The notes beneath the pieces are model-generated. The model searched no databases. It saw only the letters and a program-made list of their open reading frames with translations, and was not told where the DNA came from. Made by a program: the position numbers and the translations under genes. Shown piece by piece: positions 34,148 to 43,449 of a stretch of DNA of 64,000 nucleotides. The DNA comes from Acidovorax sp. KKS102 (GTDB lineage: Bacteria > Pseudomonadota > Gammaproteobacteria > Burkholderiales > Burkholderiaceae_C). Position 1 is the first letter of the stretch. Each line of letters opens with the position of its first letter. The stretch covers positions 1,302,001 through 1,366,000 of the forward strand of contig NC_018708.1 in the NCBI RefSeq assembly GCF_000302535.1, read 5' to 3'.

Positions 34148-35577
34148 ACCGCCCCTTGCACACGCCCCGCGCCAAACTCGTGATCGCCGTGGCCGCAGTG
34201 GCGGTCTTGTCTGGTTGCGCCAGCGTGAATCTGGAGCAGAACCTCACCAGCGCCAATACAGCCGCAAGCGGTTTCACGGACGGCCAGCTTACCTTGGCCC
34301 GGGACCAGAGCGAGCGGGACGCCTTGCGCCAGCGCGCTTCGGATCTGCTGGCCAAGCCGCTCAGTCAGAAGGATGCCGTTCAACTCGCACTCGTCAATAG
34401 CCCATCCCTGCAGGCCATCGTGGCTCAAAACTGGGCGGACGCTTCCACGGCAGCCCAGTCCGGCCGCATCGCCAACCCCATTCTGAGCCTGGAGCGCGTT
34501 CGCCTGGGCAGCGAGACGGAGATCGGCCGCATCCTGTCCTTCGGCCTGCTTGACCTGCTGACCTTGCCGACACGCAAAGGCATCGCCGAGCAGCGCATCA
34601 AGCAGACCCAGTTGCGCCTGAGCAGCGACGTAGTGGACCAAGTCACGCAGGTACGTCAGGCCTGGGTCCGGGCTGTCGCCGCGCAACAGACACTGGCATA
34701 CACCCAACAGGTCGTCGCAAGTGCTCAAGCCAGCGCTGAGTTGGCCAAGCGCATGCAGGCAGTGGGCAATTTCAACAAGCTCGATCGTGTGCGCCAGCAA
34801 GCGTTCTACGCCGACACTGCGACCCAGCTGGCCAGTGCGCAGCACCAGGTCACGGCAGCCCGTGAGGAGCTGGTGCGGCTGCTAGGCCTGGACGATAGCC
34901 AAGCCCAACAGCTCAAGTTGCCTGAACGCCTTCCCACACTGCCCAAGGAGCCGCTGTCCCCATCGGACGCTGGCCGCCAAGCGTCTAAGGGGCGGCTGGA
35001 TCTGCAGATCGCGAAGGCTGACTACGACGCAGCCGCACGCGCGCAAGGCTGGAACACGATCACGACCTTCACGGACATCGAGTTGGGCGTGCGGCGCGAC
35101 TCAGTCTTTGATGCCGCCGAGAACACCCACTCCACGCGGCGCGGCTTCGAGATCAGCTTGCAGTTACCCATCTTCGATTGGGGTGGAATGCGGCGCGACG
35201 CCATGAATGCGCAGACCCTGGCTGCGGCCAACCGCCTGGAAGCAACCGCACGCGCGGCGGGTTCGAACCTTAGGGAGAGCTACTCCGCGTACCGCACTGC
35301 ATATGACATCGCGCGTCACCACCGCGACGAGGTGATTCCCCTGCGAAAAACCATCTCCGAAGAAAACCAGCTTCGCTACAACGGGATGCTGATCAGCGTT
35401 TTCGAGTTGCTTGCCGACTCCCGCGACCAGGTGAACTCGGTGATGGCGGCCCTGAACGCCGAACAGCAGTTCTGGCTGGCGGACGCCGCCCTTCAGGCCT
35501 CTCTCATCGGCAAGCCCACCAGCGCTGGCGTCTCGGGCGGTGGCGCAGCCGCTGCCGAAGCCGGTGCAGGCCACTGA
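34144..35577 (+). CDS. TolC-family outer-membrane factor lipoprotein
   Basis: A 477-aa protein with lipobox VLSGCASVN near residue 24 and the two OEP repeats of TolC-like outer-membrane factors (LQAIVAQNWADASTAAQSGR and QPIFDWGG-like LQLPIFDWGGMRRDAM). It usually forms the outer-membrane channel for RND or other efflux pumps. No pump gene accompanies it here, only multicopper oxidases, so its partner is uncertain. Transcribed with the small exported protein before it. Confidence 0.83.
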   Translation: MNRPLHTPRAKLVIAVAAVAVLSGCASVNLEQNLTSANTAASGFTDGQLTLARDQSERDALRQRASDLLAKPLSQKDAVQLALVNSPSLQAIVAQNWADASTAAQSGRIANPILSLERVRLGSETEIGRILSFGLLDLLTLPTRKGIAEQRIKQTQLRLSSDVVDQVTQVRQAWVRAVAAQQTLAYTQQVVASAQASAELAKRMQAVGNFNKLDRVRQQAFYADTATQLASAQHQVTAAREELVRLLGLDDSQAQQLKLPERLPTLPKEPLSPSDAGRQASKGRLDLQIAKADYDAAARAQGWNTITTFTDIELGVRRDSVFDAAENTHSTRRGFEISLQLPIFDWGGMRRDAMNAQTLAAANRLEATARAAGSNLRESYSAYRTAYDIARHHRDEVIPLRKTISEENQLRYNGMLISVFELLADSRDQVNSVMAALNAEQQFWLADAALQASLIGKPTSAGVSGGGAAAAEAGAGH

Positions 35578-35596
35578 TCCCCTCAAGGAAACCAAC

Positions 35597-37009
35597 ATGA
35601 ATTCAAGAAGAGATTTTTTCCGGTTTGCTGGCATTGCCGGAGGGGCCGTGGCCGCAGCGAGTGTGAGCCGCGTGGCAATGGCCGCACTGCCAGAACCCGT
35701 GTACCAGACAAGCGCAGACACCATGGCGCCGCTGGTGCCCAACTCCGGGCGCCCCTACAACCCGGTGGTCACGCTCAACGGCTGGACGCTGCCCTGGCGC
35801 ATGAACCAGGGGGTCAAGGAGTTCCACCTGGTGGCAGAACCCGTTGTGCGCGAAATGGCCCCTGGCTTCAAGGCCCACCTGTGGGGATACAACGGCCAGA
35901 GTCCTGGTCCCACCATTGAAGTGGTGGAAGGCGACCGCGTTCGCATTTTTGTGACCAACAAGCTGCCCGAGCACACCAGCATCCACTGGCATGGACAGCG
36001 TTTGCCCAATGGCATGGACGGTGTGGCGGGATTGAACCAGCCCGCAATCCAGTCGGGCAAGACCTTCGTCTACGAATTCGTGGCGCGCCGTCCAGGTACC
36101 TTCATGTACCACCCGCACGCCGATGAGATGACCCAGATGGCCATGGGCATGATGGGCTTTTGGATCACGCATCCAAAGACCAAGCATCCGCTGATTGATG
36201 AAGTGAATCGAGACTTTTGCTTCCTGCTCAGTGCCTACGACATTGAGCCCGGGGCCGCTACGCCGAAGGTCGCGGAAATGCTGAATTTCAATTTATGGAC
36301 TTGGAACAGCCGCATCTTTCCTGGCATCGATTCCTTGAACGTCCGGCTCAACGACAAGGTGCGCATTCGCATCGGCAACCTCACCATGACCAACCACCCC
36401 ATGCATTTGCACGGTCATGAGTTTTTGGTCACCGGCACGGATGGCGGTCCCACACCAAAGAGCACGCGTCTCTATGAAGTGACCACCGACGTGGCAGTGG
36501 GCCAGATGCGCCAGATCGAGTTCCTCGCGGACGAAGAAGGCGACTGGGCGTTCCACTGCCACAAGAGCCACCACACCATGAATGCAATGGGTCACGACAT
36601 TCCCACCATGATTGGAGTGGACCATCGCGGCGTCGCCAAGAAGATCAACAACCTGATCCCCGACTACATGGTCATGGGCGAACGGGGCATGGCAGACATG
36701 ACCGAGATGGAGATGCCCATCCCGGACAACACCATTCCCATGATGACGGGGGAAGGCCCGTTCGGGTCGGTCGAAATGGGCGGGATGTTCAGCGTCGTCA
36801 AAGTACGCCGCGACCAGAAGCCGGGCGACTACAAAAATCCGGGTTGGTACAAGAACCCAGAGGGCACGGTGGCGTACGAGTACACCGGGCCGATGGCTGA
36901 ACCGGCCCGCTTCAAGGCCGAGGGTGGGCAGTCCATGCCTCGCAAAGAGAAATCCAGCTCAGACACCGTCGTCAAGGTCAAAAAGCCGTCTTCGCACAGC
37001 GGCCACTGA
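35597..37009 (+). CDS. multicopper oxidase, Tat-exported
   Basis: A 470-aa periplasmic oxidase. A twin-arginine signal, NSRRDFFRFAGIAGG, opens the protein. The four copper-binding signatures are present: SIHWHGQRLP, YHPHADEM, HPMHLHGHEF, and HCHKSHHTMNAMG. It is shorter than CopA (~600 aa), without the long Met-rich insert, but has MTEMEMPIPDNTIPMM near the end. The start at 35597 gives a proper Tat motif; the longer frame is overlap with the upstream gene. It probably oxidises Cu(I) or other substrates in the periplasm. Confidence 0.88.
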   Translation: MNSRRDFFRFAGIAGGAVAAASVSRVAMAALPEPVYQTSADTMAPLVPNSGRPYNPVVTLNGWTLPWRMNQGVKEFHLVAEPVVREMAPGFKAHLWGYNGQSPGPTIEVVEGDRVRIFVTNKLPEHTSIHWHGQRLPNGMDGVAGLNQPAIQSGKTFVYEFVARRPGTFMYHPHADEMTQMAMGMMGFWITHPKTKHPLIDEVNRDFCFLLSAYDIEPGAATPKVAEMLNFNLWTWNSRIFPGIDSLNVRLNDKVRIRIGNLTMTNHPMHLHGHEFLVTGTDGGPTPKSTRLYEVTTDVAVGQMRQIEFLADEEGDWAFHCHKSHHTMNAMGHDIPTMIGVDHRGVAKKINNLIPDYMVMGERGMADMTEMEMPIPDNTIPMMTGEGPFGSVEMGGMFSVVKVRRDQKPGDYKNPGWYKNPEGTVAYEYTGPMAEPARFKAEGGQSMPRKEKSSSDTVVKVKKPSSHSGH

Positions 37010-37048
37010 TCGCTACGTTCCACATCACATCCAGAACCCAAGGCAACT

Positions 37049-37588
37049 ATGAAACGCACTCTCACCCTGATCGCAGCCTCCGCCCTGGTGGCTCTGTCCT
37101 TCAACAGCTTTGCAGGTGGTACTCATAGCGGTGGTCACGGCCACGCAAGCGAGGAGTCAGCCATTGGTCAACCCGGTAAGGCTGCCAAGGTGACCCGCAC
37201 AATCAACGTGGACATGGCTGACACCATGCGCTTCACGCCGGCAGCGATCTCCGTCAAGCAGGGCGAAACCATCAAGTTCGTGATCAAGAACAGTGGCCAG
37301 GTAAAGCACGAGTTCAGCCTGGGCACTGAGGCCGAGCTCAAGGAGCACTACGAGACCATGAAGAAGTTCCCCGAGATGGAGCATGACGAGCCCAGCAAGA
37401 TCTCCCTCGCCCCAGGCAAACAGGGCGAAATCATCTGGCAATTCACCAAAGCCGGGGATGTGAATTTTGCATGCCTGTACCCAGGCCACTACGACGCTGG
37501 CATGAAGGGCCTGGTGACCGTCGCCGGAACAGCCGCGGCCGCTGGTGCCGCGCCCAAAGCCGGTGCCGCAGCAGCCCACAAGCATTGA
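37049..37588 (+). CDS. cupredoxin (plastocyanin/azurin-like copper-binding protein)
   Basis: A 179-aa exported protein: signal peptide to SFAG, a His-rich start (GTHSGGHGHASEE), and a cupredoxin domain whose copper ligands are seen in QVKHEFSLG and NFACLYPGHYDAGMKG (His, Cys, His, Met of a type-1 site). An Ala-rich tail ends in AAHKH. It resembles CopI-type proteins of copper operons. It lies 39 bp after the multicopper oxidase gene on the same strand. Confidence 0.85.
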   Translation: MKRTLTLIAASALVALSFNSFAGGTHSGGHGHASEESAIGQPGKAAKVTRTINVDMADTMRFTPAAISVKQGETIKFVIKNSGQVKHEFSLGTEAELKEHYETMKKFPEMEHDEPSKISLAPGKQGEIIWQFTKAGDVNFACLYPGHYDAGMKGLVTVAGTAAAAGAAPKAGAAAAHKH

Positions 37589-37692
37589 TGGCAGCGCATT
37601 CACATGCAGCGTCTCTTTAGGTTTATCCAACCTGATTGACGCCATTTCGATAGAAATCCCAACCTTCCTACTTTACTGAAATCGAGCACATT

Positions 37693-38118
37693 ATGAAAAC
37701 CAAAAATTCCTTCGCTGTTCTTGGCGCTATCGCACTGGCAGCGGCTTTCGCAACCAATGTCTATGCCCAAACCGCAATGAGCAAGGACAGTATGCCGGGC
37801 ATGGATATGCCGGGCATGAAGATGGCACCCAAGGACAAGGGCGGCATGGCGGGTATGAACATGCCTGGCATGGCCATGGACAAGTCGGCAGCGGCTACCG
37901 CGACAGATGGTGAGGTTCGCAAGATTGACAAGGAAAACCAGAAAATCACCTTGAAGCATGGTGACATCAAAAATCTCGATATGCCTGGCATGACTATGGT
38001 TTTCAAGGTCAAGGACGCAGCCTTGTTGGACAAGGTCCAAGTTGGTAGCAAGGTCAGGTTCAATGCCGAAAAATCGGACGGCGCGATAGTCGTGACCAGC
38101 ATGGAAATTGCCCAGTAA
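37693..38118 (+). CDS. cusF: CusF-like periplasmic copper-binding protein
   Basis: A 141-aa protein with a signal peptide to VYAQ. A Met-rich linker (MPGMDMPGMKMAPK, MAGMNMPGMAMD) precedes a CusF domain: DGEVRKIDKENQKITLKHGD, then NLDMPGMTMVFKVKD with the Cu(I)-binding Met pair. CusF hands Cu(I)/Ag(I) to RND pumps; here it serves CopA/CopB, since no CusCBA genes are present nearby. A short strong hairpin follows the stop codon. Confidence 0.87.
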   Translation: MKTKNSFAVLGAIALAAAFATNVYAQTAMSKDSMPGMDMPGMKMAPKDKGGMAGMNMPGMAMDKSAAATATDGEVRKIDKENQKITLKHGDIKNLDMPGMTMVFKVKDAALLDKVQVGSKVRFNAEKSDGAIVVTSMEIAQ

Positions 38119-38133
38119 GCGGGGGTAGAGCAA

Positions 38134-38150
38134 CGCCGCCACGGGCGGCG
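38134..38150 (+). terminator. hairpin after cusF
   Basis: CGCCGCC (38134-38140) and GGCGGCG (38144-38150) form a perfect 7-bp GC stem with a 3-base loop. It is followed by a weak pyrimidine run, CTGCCTTTACC. It may attenuate transcription before copA or be an mRNA-stability element. Confidence 0.45.
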
Positions 38151-38195
38151 CTGCCTTTACCTAGTCACTTTTGAACGAAAAAGAATGAGATCAAC

Positions 38196-40007
38196 ATGGA
38201 TGAACTGAAACGCAAATCGCTGCAGTCGCTGCTCGGCCTGGGCGCCGTTGGAGCGCTGACACCCGCATGGGCACAGCTGCGCGCTGTTGAGATTGGCGCG
38301 TTACCCGTCAACCGCGCCTATGATTTGAAGATCGCTGAGACGGTGCTCAATATCACTGGCAAGCCTTCCATGGGTATCACCATCAACGGCACCATGCCGG
38401 GGCCTGTGCTGCGTTTCCGTGAGGGCGACGAAGTCGTTATTCGTGTGACCAATCAGCTTCGTGAAATCACCGGCGTTCACTGGCATGGCTTACTGGTACC
38501 CAACAGCGAGGATGGCGTGCCAGGCGTTACCTTTCCGGGCATTCAGCCGGGCGAAACCTTCACCTATCGCTTCAAGCTGCGCCAGTCGGGGACGTACTGG
38601 TATCACAGCCATGCGGCTCTGCAGGAAGCTGCGGGCTATTTCGCCCCCATCGTCATCGACCCGATCAAGCCCGATCCGTTCAAGTACGACCGTGAATACA
38701 TTGTGATGCTTTCGGACTGGAACGACACGCCACCGCAGCAGGTTCTAGCGAACCTGAAGAAGGTTGATGGTTTCTACAACTACCGGCGAATCACGACGCC
38801 ACAATTCCTTGCCCAGTTGCGCAATGCGCCCGACAAGAAGGCGCGTGATTCCATCTGGAACGATCGCATGGAATGGGCCAAGATGCGCATGGACCCGACC
38901 GACTACAGCGATGGCGGTGACGAGTGGACTTTCCTGATGGCAGGCAAAAAGCCAGCCGAGAACTGGACCGCGCTTTTCAAGCCTGGCGAACGCGTGCGCT
39001 TGCGCTTCATCAACGCCTCGCCGATGAATATGTTTGATGTCCGAATTCCAGGCCTGCCGATGACTGTGGTGCAGGCCGACGGTCAGAACGTGAGCCCTGT
39101 CGATGTCGATGAATTCCGCATCGGCAACGGCGAAACCTACGACGTGATTGTGCAACCGAAGGAAGCCAAGGCCTACAGTATTTTCGTGCCCACTATCGCA
39201 CGCATCGGCTACGCTTTGGGAACATTAGCACCGGAACTTGGCATGAGTGCCCCCGTGCCGGACATGGGACCGAAGCCCGTGCGGACTATGGCCGACATGG
39301 GCATGGCGGGCATGGACATGAGCGGCTCGGCCAATACCTCGGGCGCGGCAGATGCTTCAGGCATGGCCGGAATGCCCGGCATGGATATGGGTAAACTGGC
39401 GGCCCCTTCGCCAGGCGCGTCTATGACCATGCCTTCCACGCCTGCCGACAACGCCATGGCCGACATGCCCGGCATGGCATCGTCGGGTAAGCCCGCGTCT
39501 GCTGCAATGTCGGCGGATTCGATGGCGGGTATGCCCGGGATGTCGAACCAGACGGCAGGAGCCCCGATCACTGCCCCGGTGGATGCGGACGGCCAGCGCC
39601 GACTGAAATACGCGCTGCTGCGCGCTGCCACCCGCAACGCCGACAACCGTGCGCCGGAAAGAGAGCTTTTGGTACGGTTAACCGGTGACATGACGCGTTA
39701 TTTCTGGTCGATGAACGACAAGAAACTTTCCAATGCCAAGCCCCTCAAAATAGGGCTTGGGGAGAGGGTACGCATCAAGATGGTCAACGAAACCATGATG
39801 GAGCACCCGATGCACTTGCACGGTGTATTCATGGAGCTGGTCAATGGCAATGGCGTATTCGGCCCGCGCAAACACACCATCATCGTGCCACCGGCACAAA
39901 CAGTGGAGCTAGATGTTACCTACGAAGATGAAGGCACTTGGGCCTTCCACTGCCATCTTTTTTACCACGCAGCGACCGGCATGATGCGCCTCGTTGAAGT
40001 AGCTTAA
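38196..40007 (+). CDS. copA: CopA family copper-resistance multicopper oxidase
   Basis: A 603-aa periplasmic oxidase. Copper signatures are GVHWHGLLVP, YWYHSHAALQE, HPMHLHGVFMELV and WAFHCHLFYHAATGMM. Residues ~355-460 hold a Met-rich insert of MxxM repeats (MGMAGMDMSG, MAGMPGMDMG, MADMPGM), diagnostic of CopA. The N-terminal signal LLGLGAVGALTPAWA has a single-Arg charge pattern, not a full twin-arginine motif, which is unusual for the family. copB follows 8 bp later. Confidence 0.92.
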   Translation: MDELKRKSLQSLLGLGAVGALTPAWAQLRAVEIGALPVNRAYDLKIAETVLNITGKPSMGITINGTMPGPVLRFREGDEVVIRVTNQLREITGVHWHGLLVPNSEDGVPGVTFPGIQPGETFTYRFKLRQSGTYWYHSHAALQEAAGYFAPIVIDPIKPDPFKYDREYIVMLSDWNDTPPQQVLANLKKVDGFYNYRRITTPQFLAQLRNAPDKKARDSIWNDRMEWAKMRMDPTDYSDGGDEWTFLMAGKKPAENWTALFKPGERVRLRFINASPMNMFDVRIPGLPMTVVQADGQNVSPVDVDEFRIGNGETYDVIVQPKEAKAYSIFVPTIARIGYALGTLAPELGMSAPVPDMGPKPVRTMADMGMAGMDMSGSANTSGAADASGMAGMPGMDMGKLAAPSPGASMTMPSTPADNAMADMPGMASSGKPASAAMSADSMAGMPGMSNQTAGAPITAPVDADGQRRLKYALLRAATRNADNRAPERELLVRLTGDMTRYFWSMNDKKLSNAKPLKIGLGERVRIKMVNETMMEHPMHLHGVFMELVNGNGVFGPRKHTIIVPPAQTVELDVTYEDEGTWAFHCHLFYHAATGMMRLVEVA

Positions 40008-40015
40008 ACCTTGCC

Positions 40016-40720
40016 ATGACGAACAACTATCTCAAACAATTAGCGTCCCTGCGCTGGCTCGCCGCCGCAGCGCTGGGCTTGTCCGCCCTGTCTGCACAGG
40101 CCATGGAAGACGAATCGATTTATTCCTACACCAAGATAGAAGCCGGAACCGGCAAGATACGCGGCCAAGCGGGCTCAAGCCAGTCACTCAGTGTGGACGG
40201 CTGGATCGGTGGCGACTTCAACCGCCTGTGGTACCAATTTGACGGAGAACGCGCGGGTGGTCGAATCGAGGCTGCGGAACTGCAACTGCTCTACGGCCGC
40301 TACATTGCCCCATTTTGGGACGCACAAGTGGGCCTCCGTCACGACGCGAGACCGGGTAAGCGCAATTACCTCACCTTGGGCGTGCGCGGTCTCGCGCCCT
40401 ATGCCTTTGACGTGGACCTCAAACTGTTCGTTCGCGACGATGGCAAGGTGTCTGCTCGCACGCGGTTTGAGAACGACTTTTTGCTCACAAACCGTTTCGT
40501 CGCACGCCCGTACGTTAATGTGGAGTGGTCGGCCTCGAACGTCGATGCAACCGTGCGCAGGGGTCTCTACCAGGCCGATTTCGGGCTTCAGGCGCGTTAC
40601 GAATTCAACCGCCAGTTCGCGCCATATGTCGATGTTTCCCGTACCTTCTATCCGCGCGCACAATCGGGCGGTCCGCGCCCCGCAACTACGGTTCGTGCCG
40701 GCTTACGTGTGATTTTCTAA
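40016..40720 (+). CDS. copB: CopB outer-membrane copper-resistance protein
   Basis: A 234-aa outer-membrane protein: signal peptide to LSAQA, then the CopB beta-barrel (SYTKIEAGTGKIRGQ, LQLLYGRYIAPFWDAQVGLR, VRPYVNVEW-like segments), ending in alternating residues and a C-terminal aromatic (VRAGLRVIF). The long Met-rich N-terminal region of the Pseudomonas protein is absent, so this is a short form. Coupled closely to copA; the last intact gene of the copper operon. Confidence 0.9.
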   Translation: MTNNYLKQLASLRWLAAAALGLSALSAQAMEDESIYSYTKIEAGTGKIRGQAGSSQSLSVDGWIGGDFNRLWYQFDGERAGGRIEAAELQLLYGRYIAPFWDAQVGLRHDARPGKRNYLTLGVRGLAPYAFDVDLKLFVRDDGKVSARTRFENDFLLTNRFVARPYVNVEWSASNVDATVRRGLYQADFGLQARYEFNRQFAPYVDVSRTFYPRAQSGGPRPATTVRAGLRVIF

Positions 40721-40759
40721 ACCTCCGAAGGAATGGCCCCGCTGCGATCTAGGATGCCG

Positions 40760-41297
40760 CATGTCTTACGATGCCTGGAGCAGCAAACGCTTTTGCGGCT
40801 TCAGCTTCAGTCAAATCGCTCAGCGATGATGGCATCCTCAATCCCCGACGAAACCACCATCCTGAACTTTGCCAGCTGCTCGAAGCCAACTATCTGGCAG
40901 AGGACATTCTGAAGCTCGTCAACGCGACCTAGCCAAAAAGGGCCTGCTCCTCAGACGCGGCAGCATCGTGGACGCCACCATTATTGCCGCGCCCAGCTCG
41001 ACCAAGAACAGAAGCGGCGAGCGCGACCCCGAGATGCATCAGACCAAAAAGGGCAACCAGTGGCACTTCGGCATGAAGGCGCTCATTGCGGTCGATGCAG
41101 ACTCCGGGCTGGTGCACACGGGAACGATCACGGCCGCCAACAAGGCAGATGTCGAGCAGATCACCGACCTGCTGCACGTCAAGGAAGAGCAAGTCTGGAC
41201 TGATTTCGCCCATGCGGTGACGCTGTTTGCGCTGTCCAACCTGTGGATGGCCAGGCATCAGTTGATAAAGAGATGGGCGTGGTGCGCCCGAAAGTAG
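40760..41297 (+). pseudogene. degenerate IS5-family transposase
   Basis: Fragments of an IS5 transposase read in order but in different frames: [11 protein letters not shown] around 40830, [20 protein letters not shown] from about 40927, then [20 protein letters not shown] to 41190. After [10 protein letters not shown] the middle is deleted and the frame jumps to the family's C-terminus ([16 protein letters not shown]). It cannot make an active protein. Confidence 0.8.
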
Positions 41298-41449
41298 CCT
41301 GAGGGCAGCGAACAAGACGCAAATCGCCTCGAAGAGAAGCGTTTCGTGCATTTCGCTGTGTCTGGCGTGCCTCCTCAATCGTTGAACGCAGCTTCTAATA
41401 GCAGCTATTCAGACCATCCCTAGGACAAGTCCAGTATCGCTCGTGAAGA

Positions 41450-41487
41450 GGGGTGATCTCACTTTCCGTGCAGAAAACCCGGTTAAG
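41450..41487 (+). repeat. 38-bp terminal inverted repeat of a Tn3-family transposon (one end)
   Basis: The sequence begins GGGGTGATCTCA and ends CGGTTAAG exactly 38 bases later. GGGG plus an internal CTCA at the start, a TTAAG-like finish and this length define Tn3-family ends. A transposase stub starts about 100 bp inside it. The other end is not in the window. Confidence 0.65.
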
Positions 41488-41588
41488 AGCTACGGGTTAA
41501 CCCGCACCTTTTTATTGTCTGGAATTATCAGTAGCGAATACGTAGACTGCAGCAGGCTTGCGACCGCGCCAGCCATGGGAGGACCAGC

Positions 41589-41830
41589 TTGTCTAGCTAC
41601 TACCTACGTTTCGTTGGCGCCGATACCCTGCCCAAATCGCTATCTAAGCGGGAAGTCGAAGAGTGCTTTGGGCTGAGCATTGAAGACATCCAGGAGCTGC
41701 GCCCGCCCCGGTTCAGAGGGACTGCACGCCTTGGCGCTGCAGTCCAACTGGTCATGCTGCGCGCCACCGGGCGGCACCCCGATGCCTTTTCAGGCCTCCC
41801 CTCCGTTTTGCTGCGGTACCTGACCTCAGC
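41589..41830 (+). pseudogene. Tn3-family transposase N-terminal stub (DUF4158)
   Basis: About 80 residues resembling the DUF4158 N-terminal domain of Tn3-family TnpA (KREVEECFGLSIEDIQEL, RGTARLGAAVQLVMLRATGR). The full protein would be ~1000 aa. The reading frame is cut at 41830 by the left end of the IS3 element. The remainder of tnpA is not found on the other side of the IS, so more than a simple insertion occurred. Confidence 0.65.
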
Positions 41831-41871
41831 GTGAACCGCCCCGGGTTTGAACTGACCCCCAGAAGTTGGAC
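41831..41871. repeat. left inverted repeat of the IS3 element
   Basis: Begins GTGAACCGCCCCGGG and ends AGAAGTTGGAC. It matches the reverse complement of 43264-43304 with a single mismatch. Confidence 0.9.
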
Positions 41872-41888
41872 GGTTACCTTGCCGCCAA

Positions 41889-42719
41889 TCAGTCGCTGTT
41901 TCTCAGCCGGTATCCCACCGGGCTGAGTCCGCTCAATCTGAGCTTGATGCGCTCATGGTTGTAGTAGTGAATGTAATCATGCACGCCCGCTTCGAGCGTA
42001 TCAAGGCTGTCGGGCGCAGCAAGCCGGAAGTACTCGGCCTTGAGGGTGCCGAAGAAGCTCTCAATTGCCGCATTGTCAAAGCAGTTGCCCTTTCGGCTCA
42101 TGCTTTGCTTGACTCCCCGTTGCACAAGCATCGCTCGATAGGGCTGCATCTTGTAGTGCCAACCTTGGTCCGAGTGGACGATCAGTTCCCCCGTGCAAGC
42201 GGTCCGTGCCAGCGCTGCCTCGAGCATGCTGGAAACCATCTCGAAGACCGGACGCCTTGCCATGCGGTACGCGACGATCTCGCCGTTGTAGAGGTCCATG
42301 CAAGCTGACAGGTAGAGCTTGTGGCCATTCACATTGAATTCGGTGACATCGGTTGCCCACTTCTGGTTTGGTGCGGTCGCACGGAAGTCGCGCTGTAGAA
42401 CGTTCGGCACGTGCGCATCGCTGACGCCTAGAACATGCCGGGATCGCTTCTTCACCCGAATCAACGCGCGCAGCCCCATCTTGCGCATCAGACGCTGCAC
42501 GCACTTGTGGTTGATCGGTTCCAACACAGCATTGCATAGCGCGGCCGTGATCCGTCTGTAGCCATAGCGTCCTTTATGCTCGTCATAGACAGTACGAATC
42601 CTGGCCTCCAAGGCGCATTGCTGGTCGGCGCGCTGGCTCGCTTGGCATTGGTAGTAGAACGTGCTGCGTGGCAGGCCTGCGACCTGCAACAGGTATGCCA
42701 ATTTATGGTGATGCCTCAA
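41889..42719 (-). CDS. IS3-family transposase OrfB
   Basis: A 276-aa integrase-core protein. The HTH_21 region GRYGYRRITAAL is followed by the DDE core: WATDVTEFNVNG (first Asp), IVHSDQGWHYK (second) and NAAIESFFGTLKAEY (Glu). In this element it is probably made as an OrfAB fusion by -1 frameshifting in orfA; the -1 frame reads directly into OrfB. It looks intact and possibly active. Confidence 0.9.
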   Translation of the reverse strand: MRHHHKLAYLLQVAGLPRSTFYYQCQASQRADQQCALEARIRTVYDEHKGRYGYRRITAALCNAVLEPINHKCVQRLMRKMGLRALIRVKKRSRHVLGVSDAHVPNVLQRDFRATAPNQKWATDVTEFNVNGHKLYLSACMDLYNGEIVAYRMARRPVFEMVSSMLEAALARTACTGELIVHSDQGWHYKMQPYRAMLVQRGVKQSMSRKGNCFDNAAIESFFGTLKAEYFRLAAPDSLDTLEAGVHDYIHYYNHERIKLRLSGLSPVGYRLRNSD

Positions 42720-42727
42720 CCCGGCAA

Positions 42728-43246
42728 TCAGACGCGCTTTGTCGGCGCAGCTGATCTCTTCGACCGAATCAAGGCCTGCAATTTTTTTAGGTACGCGACC
42801 TCGGCGCGCAGTCGTTCGTTCTCTTCTCGTAGGGTTTGCGTTGCGTCGGCGGCAACCTTGTCCGACGGCGCTGCGCAGCGGCCTTCCAGCTTCATCTTGG
42901 GACGCTCTTCTTTCTCGTTCTCAATAGCTTGCAGGCGGCCTTGATCGAGATTGCGTCGCCAGACCACTACTTGGTTGGGATTGCGGATGTCATAGATCGC
43001 CGCGACCTGGCGGCTGGAGAGCTGTTCGCGATCCTGATGGGACAGCACTTGCAGTTTGAACTGCGCACTGTACGTGCTGCGCTTGGGGCGCAGCCCGTCA
43101 ATGCCGTGCAGGCGGTAGTGGCTCACCCAAGTGCGGATCTTCTCCTCAGGCACAGACCATTGGCGCGCCAGCAGCTTTGCCCCACCGTCCCCAGCCATAA
43201 AACTCTTGACCACTTTGAGCTTGAACTCTGTCTGATACTTCTTCAT
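42728..43246 (-). CDS. IS3-family transposase OrfA
   Basis: A 172-aa helix-turn-helix protein with two HTH domains (FKLKVVKSFMAGDGGAKLLA and FKLQVLSHQDREQLSSRQVA) and a C-terminal leucine-zipper-like coil (LREENERLRAEVAYLKKLQAL). The A7 run in the coil coding region is the likely frameshift site. It provides the DNA-binding part of the transposase. Confidence 0.9.
   Translation of the reverse strand: MKKYQTEFKLKVVKSFMAGDGGAKLLARQWSVPEEKIRTWVSHYRLHGIDGLRPKRSTYSAQFKLQVLSHQDREQLSSRQVAAIYDIRNPNQVVVWRRNLDQGRLQAIENEKEERPKMKLEGRCAAPSDKVAADATQTLREENERLRAEVAYLKKLQALIRSKRSAAPTKRV
42782..42788 (-). promoter_or_regulatory. A7 slippery site for -1 frameshifting in the IS3 element
   Basis: On the minus strand, CTA AAA AAA TTG lets the ribosome slip back one base. 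After that, the -1 frame (KKIAGLDSVEEISCADKARL...) continues without stop into OrfB, giving OrfAB as in other IS3 elements. Confidence 0.7.
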
Positions 43247-43263
43247 GAAACCCCTTGAAGTTT

Positions 43264-43304
43264 GTCCAACTTCTGGGGGTCAGTTCATACCCGGGGCGGT
43301 TCAC
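43264..43304. repeat. right inverted repeat of the IS3 element
   Basis: Inverted partner of 41831-41871, with one mismatch. Confidence 0.9.
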
Positions 43305-43449
43305 ATCTGGTGCGTGGGGGTGAGCGTGGGTCATAGGCTCATGGGTGTGCTCGTGACCATGGCTTTCCGCCAAACGCAGCACCACTCCCGCCAGCATCAC
43401 AACTCCGCCCAGCAGCATCAACAATCCCGCAGCACGCTCCCAGAATACT
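43305..43449 (-). pseudogene. EamA transporter C-terminal fragment with a shortened His tail
   Basis: Minus-strand reading gives WERAAGLLMLLGGVVMLAGV, then LRLAESHGHEHTHEPMTHAH, matching the end of the intact EamA gene at 44320-45375 but with the middle of the His tail deleted. It is cut by the IS3 end on one side and by the boundary of the duplicated module (about 43448) on the other. Confidence 0.75.

Larger units (their letters stand above)
41831..43304 (-). mobile_element. IS3-family (IS150-like) insertion sequence
   Basis: About 1.47 kb with orfA and orfB on the minus strand and 41-bp terminal inverted repeats with one mismatch. The three bases flanking each end (AGC, ATC) do not match, so no target duplication is evident. 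It therefore probably sits at a later rearrangement joining a Tn3-type stub to an EamA-gene fragment. Confidence 0.9.
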
